Positions 1 to 5,960 of a stretch of 31,505 nt of DNA are shown here, piece after piece. The DNA is from a virus. A model generated the notes under the pieces. That model searched no databases. It worked only from the letters and a program-made list of their open reading frames with translations, and had not been told where the DNA came from. Each line of letters opens with the position of its first letter. The first letter of the stretch is position 1. The stretch is from IMG/VR virus record IMGVR_UViG_3300025141_000463, positions 1-31,505 of that record. The stretch is one strand, 5' to 3'. Position numbers and translations under genes: made by a program.

Positions 1-85
1 ATTTTATTCTAATTTGATGTTATACTAGAGATAATGGCCGGGGGCGTCCTACTACGGTGGGAATTGGTGGGCAGGGAGTTGCTTT
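1..85. repeat. Terminal direct repeat, left copy
   Basis: Bases 7-85 are identical to 31427-31505, and bases 1-5 also match 31421-31425; the single mismatch is base 6 (a here, t at 31426). The repeat sits exactly at both contig ends, which most simply means the assembly of a circular or terminally redundant molecule overlaps itself. The repeat holds the -10 element and the start of a GC-rich structured stretch. A clean k-mer closure should not contain a mismatch, so a genuine short terminal repeat or an end-of-contig error are both possible. Confidence 0.9.
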
Positions 86-118
86 GTATCTGACCGCCAT
101 CAAACCGGACCCCCTATG

Positions 119-151
119 CAGAGAGTCTTTCAGCTCTGCTGAAGCGACCCC
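119..151 (+). repeat. Hairpin repeat copy 1 (loop TCT)
   Basis: A 33-base unit, CAGAGAGTCTTTCAGC, then TCT, then GCTGAAGCGACCCC. TTCAGC (129-134) pairs with GCTGAA (138-143). A second copy begins 79 bases downstream and differs only in the three loop bases. Weaker similarity (CGCCA, TCAAA, CCGG) extends upstream of both copies at 95-108 and 161-176, so this looks like an old imperfect tandem duplication. Confidence 0.8.
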
Positions 152-197
152 ACAAATTTTCGCCACTCAAAACCGGGTAACCGTATTCCTAGCATAT

Positions 198-230
198 CAG
201 AGAGTCTTTCAGCAGAGCTGAAGCGACCCC
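198..230 (+). repeat. Hairpin repeat copy 2 (loop AGA)
   Basis: Matches copy 1 at 30 of 33 bases. The loop is AGA (214-216) where copy 1 has TCT, so the loops are reverse complements and the stem-loop core of one copy is the exact inverse of the other. The two loops could pair with each other in a transcript. Confidence 0.8.
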
Positions 231-234
231 CTCA

Positions 235-486
235 TTATTTAGAGACCTGTATTACAGCCTGTATTTGACCGCTGACATAGTTAGGAACTATAAGCATGGT
301 GCCCTGAGGCGTCAATACAGTAGTTGGGAGATTGAAAGAAGAGTTATGACTATGAGAAGTCAAATTCGGCGTAACCGCAACCGCTCCGCTAGTCGCTTCG
401 CTCTTAAAATTATAATCGTTTGGTAAGCCAGCACACCCATTAAGTGCTACTACCAGGACCAATGCTCTAACCAATATCATCATCAA
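235..486 (-). CDS. Small lipoprotein
   Basis: An 83-residue protein with a short hydrophobic signal segment (residues 3-16) ending in LNGC, a type II signal peptidase lipobox with the modified cysteine at residue 18. The mature part is about 65 residues, rich in Ser, Thr, Asn and Val, with no visible enzyme motif. It starts at a run of three ATG codons inside the last codons of the upstream gene and has its own AGGAG site. In tailed phages a small lipoprotein can be an outer-membrane spanin or a superinfection-exclusion factor. This one is not clearly proline-rich and no inner-membrane spanin lies beside it, so the lysis role is only a possibility. It also implies a Gram-negative host. Confidence 0.7.
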   Translation of the reverse strand: MMMILVRALVLVVALNGCAGLPNDYNFKSEATSGAVAVTPNLTSHSHNSSFNLPTTVLTPQGTMLIVPNYVSGQIQAVIQVSK

Positions 487-937
487 TTATTCGCTCCTTA
501 TATGAGGATTTAAGATTCTCCAACATTTTGGTGTGCATAACACTTACTTGGGGTTTAAATTCTTGGGGCTTCTCTACAGTTTTAAATAACTTGCCAAATC
601 GTGTTTGGTTATCCCAATATTCACTGATAATATCAGCCAATTCTACCTTAGTTACAACGTATGTAATTTCAGGGATTGAGTCTGCATTTATAATGCCTTT
701 TGCGTCATCTTTTAGTTTAAGTCCTTCGGCTAAAACAACACCTTTAGTTTGTCCAAGCGGAATAAGGTGACTCCAATGCCTATAATTCATATTGCCTGGA
801 TCAATGTATGTTTTATAATCCTTTTGTGTTTTAACACCTTTTAAGTGAGCTGTATGAACATTCCCACCGTGTATTGAACGTCGCTCTTGTATTTCTGTAA
901 TAAAAACGGGTTCGTCAATTATTGTATATTTTCCCAT
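467..937 (-). CDS. Hypothetical protein, 156 residues
   Basis: Middle gene of a three-gene minus-strand operon, with a good AGGAGG ribosome site just upstream of its ATG. It overlaps the lipoprotein start by 20 bases, which suggests coupled translation. The sequence is soluble-looking, without signal or membrane segments. The first 110 residues seem to alternate beta strands with Gly/Asn turns (HGGNVHTAHLKG, KTYIDPGNMNYRHW) and the last 40 are helical. The strand-rich part could be an OB-like barrel, as in single-strand-binding proteins, but this is only a guess from pattern. No catalytic motif was recognised. Confidence 0.7.
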   Translation of the reverse strand: MGKYTIIDEPVFITEIQERRSIHGGNVHTAHLKGVKTQKDYKTYIDPGNMNYRHWSHLIPLGQTKGVVLAEGLKLKDDAKGIINADSIPEITYVVTKVELADIISEYWDNQTRFGKLFKTVEKPQEFKPQVSVMHTKMLENLKSSYKERIIDDDIG

Positions 938-958
938 GTCATCCTCCTATTGTTATTA

Positions 959-1162
959 TTATAACTTCTTTTTGTGTCCGCGTCTACCTTCAAATTCGCC
1001 AAAATCAATTTCTATAACTTCTACATCTTCAATATCATACATTAATTGGTTTCGCATAATGTTATAGTTTAGATCTCCATCTTTACTTGTATCAATCCAA
1101 TGTGTAGCTGGTTCAGATTGTTTATTACTAGGTATGTCAGGTATTAATTTGTAATAAGCCAT
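959..1162 (-). CDS. Hypothetical acidic small protein
   Basis: First gene of the minus-strand operon: 67 residues, ATG preceded by AGGAG and, 17 bases upstream, by the late-type motif GATAAATA. The middle is acidic (YDIEDVEVIEIDFGEFEG) and the tail is basic (GRRGHKKKL). No family recognised. Coding is supported by the ribosome site, the tight spacing to the next gene and the promoter placement. Confidence 0.6.
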   Translation of the reverse strand: MAYYKLIPDIPSNKQSEPATHWIDTSKDGDLNYNIMRNQLMYDIEDVEVIEIDFGEFEGRRGHKKKL

Positions 1163-1179
1163 TGTATTCTCCTATATTA

Positions 1180-1187
1180 TATTTATC
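1180..1187 (-). promoter_or_regulatory. T4-type late promoter, minus strand
   Basis: GATAAATA on the minus strand, 17 bases before the ATG at 1162. It fits the NATAAATA late promoter consensus of T4-like marine phages. It is back to back with the plus-strand motif, one base apart. No -35 box is present. Confidence 0.6.
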
Positions 1188-1188
1188 G

Positions 1189-1196
1189 TATAAATA
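1189..1196 (+). promoter_or_regulatory. T4-type late promoter, plus strand
   Basis: TATAAATA, identical to the T4 late consensus, 27 bases before the TTG start of the gene at 1224. No -35 box is seen 16-18 bases upstream. It probably drives the surface-modification cluster that ends at 5008. Confidence 0.65.
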
Positions 1197-1223
1197 CTAT
1201 TAACAGTTAAAAGGAGGTTCAAA

Positions 1224-1817
1224 TTGAGAATAACTTGCAGTAGATGGGGAACAAAATTTAGTGCATTCCAAGTTGAAAGACTTTATTCAGAATGTCGTGC
1301 ATGGATGGACTTTGACAGTTTTCATGTCTTTACGGATCAACCTGAACCTTTACATAGCGATATAACAGTTTGGGACATTCCTAAGCATGAAGCATATCGT
1401 TCATGGTGGAGTAAGTTGATACAATACAAACATTTTACAGAAGGCAAAACACTTTCATTAGACGTAGACTTACATATTAGAGATCGTTGTGAGTTTCAAT
1501 TTTCAAAAGACTATTTGTTAGCCCAGTTAGATCCATTAGCAGAATATATTCCATCTAAAAAAGTAAAATACATCAATTCAAGTTTCGTAACCTATGAAGG
1601 AGACTTCAGTTGGATACATGACAAGTATATGGCAGACTGGAAAAACATACAGTATCGCTATAGAGGAGATCAAGAGTTTATGTGGGGCGAATATGCAGAA
1701 AACTTTCGTTATCATAAACCTATGTTTGAAAGTTATAAGTGGAGTGCTAAGAAAACAGGCTATTCAAAGATGCCAATAGTAAACTTCCATGGTGAGGATG
1801 TAAAGAAAGACTTATGA
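1224..1817 (+). CDS. Glycosyltransferase-like protein (GT-A style)
   Basis: 197 residues, starting at TTG with an excellent AAGGAGG site 6 bases upstream; no better ATG exists nearby. The core WWSKLIQYKHF followed by LSLDVDLHI (Asp-Val-Asp at 80-82) resembles the small GT-A glycosyltransferases of marine phages, where a DxD motif binds the metal and nucleotide sugar. The motif is DVD and the protein is short, so activity is uncertain. It opens a cluster of glycan and methyltransferase genes read from the promoter at 1189 and overlaps the next gene by 4 bases. Likely role, by inference: modifying a virion or host-surface glycan. Confidence 0.6.
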   Translation: MRITCSRWGTKFSAFQVERLYSECRAWMDFDSFHVFTDQPEPLHSDITVWDIPKHEAYRSWWSKLIQYKHFTEGKTLSLDVDLHIRDRCEFQFSKDYLLAQLDPLAEYIPSKKVKYINSSFVTYEGDFSWIHDKYMADWKNIQYRYRGDQEFMWGEYAENFRYHKPMFESYKWSAKKTGYSKMPIVNFHGEDVKKDL

Positions 1818-2770
1818 TTAGAGCTGAACAAAATTATGGAATAAAACAACTTCATGGATTAAAATGGGGAATCTATAAGTTTGTTAATGGTGGGAATCAA
1901 GTTAGAACTACAGAGTTCGGAGGTGATGTTGAGCGATTAAAAGATCAAGACTTGTCATTAGTTACTAATAAAGATAGGTTAATAATAATGGGAAATGTTT
2001 GGGTTCACCCTGATGCTGAAGAACAAACAAGATTTAGACATCCTGACCTAATTAATAAAATAGGTTGTGAAGCATATTACTGGGATAATCCACAGTTGCC
2101 ACACCTATTATATCAAGGCGAATGGAATCCTCAAGGTTATAAAAACTGGATGCGATTAGTTAAAGGTAATACAGCAACGCAACCAACAAAAGATTCTTTA
2201 TCTTATTATAAAAAAACTGGTCCTGGCACTGGAGCACACCGTATTAATAAACAACTTGAATTATTAACCAACGGCAAATATACTACTTGGCAAAGCATTG
2301 TTGGCCCACGTAGGGAATGTAAAATTAGATCAAAGAAAGCATTACTTTGTCCGTCAGGTGCAGGAATTTTTGAAAATTATTATGGCTTAAACAAACAAAA
2401 GTGGATACAAGACAAAACAAAAGAATTAACAGAAAAAGGCTGGCAGGTTCATTTAAGAGATAAGCCAAGTAGACGTGCCAGAGAAGGAAATAAACACGGA
2501 CGGCTTTATCAAAGACTCATTACAAACGACATTGGCATAACTGTTTCAATACATTCAGTTGGACCAGTGGAGAGTTTGTTAGCTGGAGTCCCTGCCTTAG
2601 TTGAAGGAAGGCACGCAGGAGGAGATTGTGCCACAAATTATGATGAGTATTTAAAAACAGGAAATATTTTATTACCAAGCCAAGAAAAAATTGAAGGTTG
2701 GGTTAATTGTTTGTTAGAAGAGACTTATCACAAAACAGAAGTTTACAAAGGAGAATGGAATGCCATTTAA
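1814..2770 (+). CDS. Glycosyltransferase-like protein (GT-B style)
   Basis: 318 residues, ATG overlapping the previous stop. The C-terminal half has the feel of a GT-B nucleotide-sugar domain: a strand plus glycine turn LLCPSGAG (about 177-184), a strand VHLRDKP (212-218), and a late SIHSVGPVESLLAGVPA segment (245-261), which matches the small-residue, acidic 'E..a.G.P' region of sugar-binding C-terminal domains. The N-terminal half is less clear. It probably acts with its neighbours on a surface polysaccharide. The substrate cannot be told from the sequence. Confidence 0.6.
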   Translation: MIRAEQNYGIKQLHGLKWGIYKFVNGGNQVRTTEFGGDVERLKDQDLSLVTNKDRLIIMGNVWVHPDAEEQTRFRHPDLINKIGCEAYYWDNPQLPHLLYQGEWNPQGYKNWMRLVKGNTATQPTKDSLSYYKKTGPGTGAHRINKQLELLTNGKYTTWQSIVGPRRECKIRSKKALLCPSGAGIFENYYGLNKQKWIQDKTKELTEKGWQVHLRDKPSRRAREGNKHGRLYQRLITNDIGITVSIHSVGPVESLLAGVPALVEGRHAGGDCATNYDEYLKTGNILLPSQEKIEGWVNCLLEETYHKTEVYKGEWNAI

Positions 2771-3128
2771 AAAAGGAGTGTCGGGCAACCCACAAGGCAA
2801 GAAGCCTAAATATACTTTAGGAGCAATATGGAATAAGAAATATAGTATGGCCAAAGCACAAGCAAAGTATAGAAAAGAGGAATGGGCGTTTGATCCATCA
2901 AGTTGGCTTAAAGTCTGGGAACTGTCAGGTGTAATGGAACATATGGGTGTTCACACTCATAGTTATAATATGGTGAGGTTAGATATTATTGAAGCATGGG
3001 GACCGACGAATTGCATAATAGTATCTAGACGGATGCACCTAAGCAAAAGAGCTTATGAAAGTTTTCATTCAAAAATAGTTCCTAAAACTGATTGGAAAAG
3101 AAAACACGGAGTATTAAAAAATGTCTAG
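2760..3128 (+). CDS. Small DNA-binding or HNH-related protein
   Basis: 122 basic residues; ATG overlaps the end of the previous gene by 11 bases. The start, FKKGVSGNPQGKKP, matches the 'kGqSGNPkGrP' N-terminal motif found in many small phage DNA-binding proteins. The second half (EAWGPTNCIIVSRRMHLSKRAY, shown here as GPTNC plus RRMHLS) echoes the 'GP.Nc.w.....q' ending of small HNH-type endonucleases, but no catalytic His-Asn-His set is evident. It sits next to a clearer relative at 3121. Confidence 0.45.
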   Translation: MPFKKGVSGNPQGKKPKYTLGAIWNKKYSMAKAQAKYRKEEWAFDPSSWLKVWELSGVMEHMGVHTHSYNMVRLDIIEAWGPTNCIIVSRRMHLSKRAYESFHSKIVPKTDWKRKHGVLKNV

Positions 3129-3582
3129 GGCAGATAGTAGTGTATACACAGCAATAAGAAAAGAATATCCAAGAACATGGCGCATATGGTATAGAATGAA
3201 TAGACGCTGTGAAAAACCTGGACCTCAAGAAAGTGCATATCTTGATGTTGTAGTATGCGACGAGTGGAATAAAGAAGAGTCAGGCGAGTATGGCTTTCTT
3301 AACTTTTTTGACCATATGGGACCAAGTGAAAAAGATTTACAAATTGATAGAATAAATCCATTTGGTGATTATGAACCTGGAAACTGTCGTTGGGTAGATC
3401 GTTTTGTTCAAAACAACAATACACGGTTTCACACTACTGAGAAAGGCCAAATGATTAAGACAGCAACTAAAAACGGTATTAAGAAAGATACCTACTATAG
3501 CAGATGCAAAAGAGGATGGAACCCAATAGACGCGGCAACATTGCCACCTTCGGCTACGAAGTATAAACAAAGGATCGTATAA
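3121..3582 (+). CDS. HNH-endonuclease-related protein
   Basis: 153 residues, overlapping the previous gene by 8 bases. It has the layout of small phage HNH or AP2-type proteins: WRIWYRMNRRC (20-30), VCDEWN (45-50), FFDHMGP (62-68), LQIDRINPFGDYEPGNCRW (73-91) and a QNNNTR end (97-102). In relatives the segment 'l.iDRid..G.YepgNCrWat...Q..N.R' is the hallmark. Such proteins are often homing endonucleases or their DNA-binding remnants. Activity here is uncertain because the classic paired histidines are not evident. Confidence 0.6.
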   Translation: MSRADSSVYTAIRKEYPRTWRIWYRMNRRCEKPGPQESAYLDVVVCDEWNKEESGEYGFLNFFDHMGPSEKDLQIDRINPFGDYEPGNCRWVDRFVQNNNTRFHTTEKGQMIKTATKNGIKKDTYYSRCKRGWNPIDAATLPPSATKYKQRIV

Positions 3583-3788
3583 TGTTTAATAAAGAGTTTT
3601 CACCATTTGATGAATTAGAAGCATTAAAAAAGTTTGCCATTGGAGCGGATCAGCATATAGGTAATCTATTAAAAAATGAAAAAGAAATGATTAAGGCTGT
3701 AAATGCTGTTCACGAAAGATTAGAACGAATGGAACGTAGATTAACTTTAATGGAAAAAGTTTTAGAGGAAATTGCAAAAGCAAAATGA
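3582..3788 (+). CDS. Small coiled-coil protein
   Basis: 68 residues, start overlapping the previous stop (TAATG). From residue 30 onward the chain is one charged helix with heptad-like leucine/methionine spacing (LLKNEKEMIKAV, ERLERMERRLTLMEKVLEEI), a probable coiled coil. It has no signal or membrane segment. The neighbours are modification enzymes, so it could be an oligomerisation partner. Function unknown. Confidence 0.6.
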   Translation: MFNKEFSPFDELEALKKFAIGADQHIGNLLKNEKEMIKAVNAVHERLERMERRLTLMEKVLEEIAKAK

Positions 3789-4291
3789 TTGACACGCATA
3801 GAAAAGAAGCATTAGAAAAATTTATTCTACAACACAATCTAAAACGTGGTGCAGAAATAGGTGTATGGCAAGGAGAAACAAGTTCTCATATATTGACAAA
3901 CACAGATTGTTTTTTATATCTTGTTGACCTATGGAGTGCAACTGGCAAATGGAAAAAATGGCCTCATGCAAAAAATAAACGTATTACACTTAAAAGAATA
4001 AAAAAATTAAAAAATTACAAAATACTGCAAGGTGTAAGTTGGGAAGTGGCAGAACAAATACAAGATCAAGAATTAGATTTTGTTTTTATAGATGGTGACC
4101 ATTCAACAGAAGGTGTGCGTAATGACATAAACGCATACACACCAAAAATAAAACAGGGTGGTTACATTATGGGACACGACTGGAGTTGGCAAAGTGTAAA
4201 AACAGCCGTCTTAGAATTTTGTGTAGAACCACAACTGCTAACAAATGGTATTTGGTATTATAAAAAAGGAGAAGAAAATGAAAGCACCTGA
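3785..4291 (+). CDS. Class I SAM-dependent methyltransferase
   Basis: 168 residues with clear Rossmann methyltransferase motifs: GAEIGVWQGETS (22-33, motif I), LVDLW (46-50, motif II), DFVFIDGDHSTEGVRND (98-114, with the Asp-Gly-Asp-His typical of the Methyltransf_24 family) and GGYIMGHDW (125-133). That family includes small enzymes acting on sugars and natural products. Lying between glycosyltransferase-like genes, it probably methylates a sugar on a surface glycan; that part is inference. The ATG overlaps the previous stop. Confidence 0.8.
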   Translation: MIDTHRKEALEKFILQHNLKRGAEIGVWQGETSSHILTNTDCFLYLVDLWSATGKWKKWPHAKNKRITLKRIKKLKNYKILQGVSWEVAEQIQDQELDFVFIDGDHSTEGVRNDINAYTPKIKQGGYIMGHDWSWQSVKTAVLEFCVEPQLLTNGIWYYKKGEENEST

Positions 4292-4460
4292 AAGAACTGA
4301 TAGGTTTTTATTACCGACAATGACTGTTGTAGGTAGTATTTTATTAATAGGAGATATATGGGGAGGCCTAAGTTCATACTGGGCGTTTCTATATGGTCCA
4401 TTATTATTAATGGGGCATGGACAAGAATATAAATTCTTAGATTTAATTAGGAAACACTAA
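4278..4460 (+). CDS. Small two-helix membrane protein
   Basis: 60 residues from the ATG at 4278, which has AAGGAG 7 bases upstream; a longer reading from 4245 in the same frame has no such site. Two hydrophobic stretches (about 13-27 and 30-47) separated by a Trp/Gly/Ser turn predict a membrane hairpin. The gene overlaps the methyltransferase end and the next start. Size and topology would allow a class II holin, but the setting among sugar genes does not favour that. Confidence 0.55.
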   Translation: MKAPERTDRFLLPTMTVVGSILLIGDIWGGLSSYWAFLYGPLLLMGHGQEYKFLDLIRKH

Positions 4461-5008
4461 TGACAAACAAGGTTGCTATTGTAGGCAATGGACCAGCAAG
4501 GAATTTATATCCAGGAACTTTCGATGGAGACGTATGTCTTAATAATGTTCCTCAACTTAATGTTGAATATAATTTTACAAGCATAGTTGATAGAAGATGT
4601 TTTGAATATATTCATAAAGAGAAATTACATTTTCCTAAACCTATTTTAACTACTAACGAATTATTTGAGCTGTCAAAGAAGTGGCAGTTTACAACTGAAG
4701 TCAAACCAGTATACGAATTAAAATTAATGAATTCGGCAACTACTGCGGCATACTACTTTGCTCAGACATATGATGAAATATGGTTATATGGGTGTAATGC
4801 TTTATGGAGCACAGAAGTAAGTAGTCATCAAGACGAAATTATATATAGACACAAAAGAAGGAATGATCTATATCAGCAATGGCGAACTAAATGGGAACAA
4901 GTTTGGATTACTGATAAAAAGTTTGTTATAGTGTGTCCAGAAGGGACAGAAGGAATTGATTATGGCGACAACGTCAAATGGAACAGCCCCAGCCCTCTAT
5001 CTGCTTAA
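4460..5008 (+). CDS. Putative glycan-related transferase
   Basis: 182 residues. The N-terminus KVAIVGNGPA is a nucleotide-binding-like strand and glycine turn as seen in the MptE-like/DUF115 and sialyltransferase-like groups ('vaIvGnGPS'). Later NSATTAAYYFAQTYDEIWLYG (beginning at about residue 90) fits the 'sG..a...A...gyk.I.l.G.D' segment of those proteins. It ends the glycan cluster, and its stop codon lies inside a perfect hairpin. Substrate unknown. Confidence 0.55.
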   Translation: MTNKVAIVGNGPARNLYPGTFDGDVCLNNVPQLNVEYNFTSIVDRRCFEYIHKEKLHFPKPILTTNELFELSKKWQFTTEVKPVYELKLMNSATTAAYYFAQTYDEIWLYGCNALWSTEVSSHQDEIIYRHKRRNDLYQQWRTKWEQVWITDKKFVIVCPEGTEGIDYGDNVKWNSPSPLSA

Positions 5009-5034
5009 TCACTGCTGGGAATTCGTGATTAAGC
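5003..5034 (+). terminator. Hairpin over the stop codon (possible terminator)
   Basis: GCTTAATCAC (5003-5012) and GTGATTAAGC (5025-5034) are perfect 10-base arms with a 12-base loop. The left arm holds the TAA stop of the preceding gene (5006-5008). There is no T tract directly after, so it may stabilise the mRNA end or terminate weakly. A late promoter follows 29 bases later. Confidence 0.55.
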
Positions 5035-5063
5035 CCTTATTGAAGTCTTTATTATTCAAAAGT

Positions 5064-5071
5064 CATAAATA
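5064..5071 (+). promoter_or_regulatory. T4-type late promoter
   Basis: CATAAATA, fitting NATAAATA, 34 bases before the ATG of the fibre gene at 5106 and just after a hairpin. No -35 box at the right spacing. Probably starts the fibre operon. Confidence 0.55.
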
Positions 5072-5105
5072 AGTGTGTGGAACGGAAACCAATTAGGAGC
5101 TTTTA

Positions 5106-5948
5106 ATGACTATTACACTCAGACAAGAATCAGCGACAGGGGCAACAACAAAAGGCTCCTCGTTAACATTCGCAGAATTAGATAATAATTTTAAACATTT
5201 ATTAAACCTTGGAACAGTCCAAGTAACAGCAGACTCAGGAACAGCACAAACATTAGGTGAGTCAGGTGTTCATTCAATACTTACTATTGCAGGAGCAGGT
5301 GGGGCATCAACAGCCATTGCGGCACCAGATAGTGCTGGAGAAACAGTAGTAACAGTTACATCAAGTGGAATTTCAAATGTTGTTGAAGATACAACACCGC
5401 AACTTGGCGGAGCATTAGATGTTAATGGACAAAACATTGTTTCAGTATCAAATGGCAATATTGCTATTGTCCCAAATGGATCAGGAAACATTTCTTTAAC
5501 TCCAACATCAGGAAATATAACTTTAGGTGCAACTAACTATCCAACAGCAGATGGTAGTGCGGATCAATGGATTACAACTGCAGGAAACGGAACTTTAAGT
5601 TGGACAAATAACTTATATAACGCAACATTAAAAGATTATAAAGAAACAATTTACGCCAGCGGAGCTACAACAGGAACAATTACTCCTAATTGCGCCAACG
5701 GCAATGTTCAATCAATAACACTAACAGGTTCTATTACGTTAAATGCTCTTGGTAGTCCAGAAGCTGGACATAGCATGACATTGATTGTTAGACAACCATC
5801 ATCAGGCGGACCATACACATTAACTTCGTCAATGAAATTTGCAGGTGGAACAAAAACATTATCCACTACTGCAAATGCTTATGATATTATTAGTGTAGTT
5901 TACGACGGAACAAATTATTACGCATCGCTGTCAACAAATTTTAGTTAA
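5106..5948 (+). CDS. Tail fibre-type structural protein
   Basis: 280 residues with ATG after an AGGAG site. The N-terminus (ITLRQESATGATTKGSSLTFAELDNNF) is the attachment-domain style common in marine phage fibres. The middle runs through repeated short strands (GNIAIVPNGSGNISLTPTSG, GNITLGATNYPTADGSADQW), typical of a trimeric beta-helical shaft. The C-terminal part is a Gly/Ser/Thr-rich beta domain ending NYYASLSTNFS. It probably forms part of the host-recognition apparatus. No enzyme motif is seen. It carries one copy of a recurrent DSAG peptide (residues 75-78). Confidence 0.7.
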   Translation: MTITLRQESATGATTKGSSLTFAELDNNFKHLLNLGTVQVTADSGTAQTLGESGVHSILTIAGAGGASTAIAAPDSAGETVVTVTSSGISNVVEDTTPQLGGALDVNGQNIVSVSNGNIAIVPNGSGNISLTPTSGNITLGATNYPTADGSADQWITTAGNGTLSWTNNLYNATLKDYKETIYASGATTGTITPNCANGNVQSITLTGSITLNALGSPEAGHSMTLIVRQPSSGGPYTLTSSMKFAGGTKTLSTTANAYDIISVVYDGTNYYASLSTNFS

Positions 5949-5960
5949 GGAGATTATAAT

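Larger units (their letters stand above)
31..232 (+). ncRNA. Putative structured non-coding RNA or packaging/replication site
   Basis: This 200-base stretch is much richer in G+C than the rest of the genome. It lies just downstream of a sigma70-type promoter and has no good plus-strand gene; the only candidate is a 19-codon ATG frame at 34-93 with no ribosome site. Visible pairings include GGGG/CCCC plus GTCC/GGAC (about 40-49 with 106-114), GCGA/TCGC (144-147 with 160-163) and two TTCAGC/GCTGAA hairpins. G runs between 40 and 77 could form a G-quadruplex. Its end meets the convergent minus-strand lipoprotein gene. It could equally be an origin or a packaging start used as DNA. No known RNA family was recognised. 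Confidence 0.35.

Noticed and set aside
40-77. Firm G-quadruplex call
   Set aside because: Four G runs exist but the first loop is long and competing base pairs are available; mentioned only as a possibility.
34-93. 19-codon ATG frame right after the sigma70 promoter
   Set aside because: GC-rich codons unlike the genome, no ribosome site and no clear product; kept only as a remark under the structured region.
119-230. CRISPR array
   Set aside because: Only two copies, with hairpin loops that differ, no regular spacers and no cas genes.
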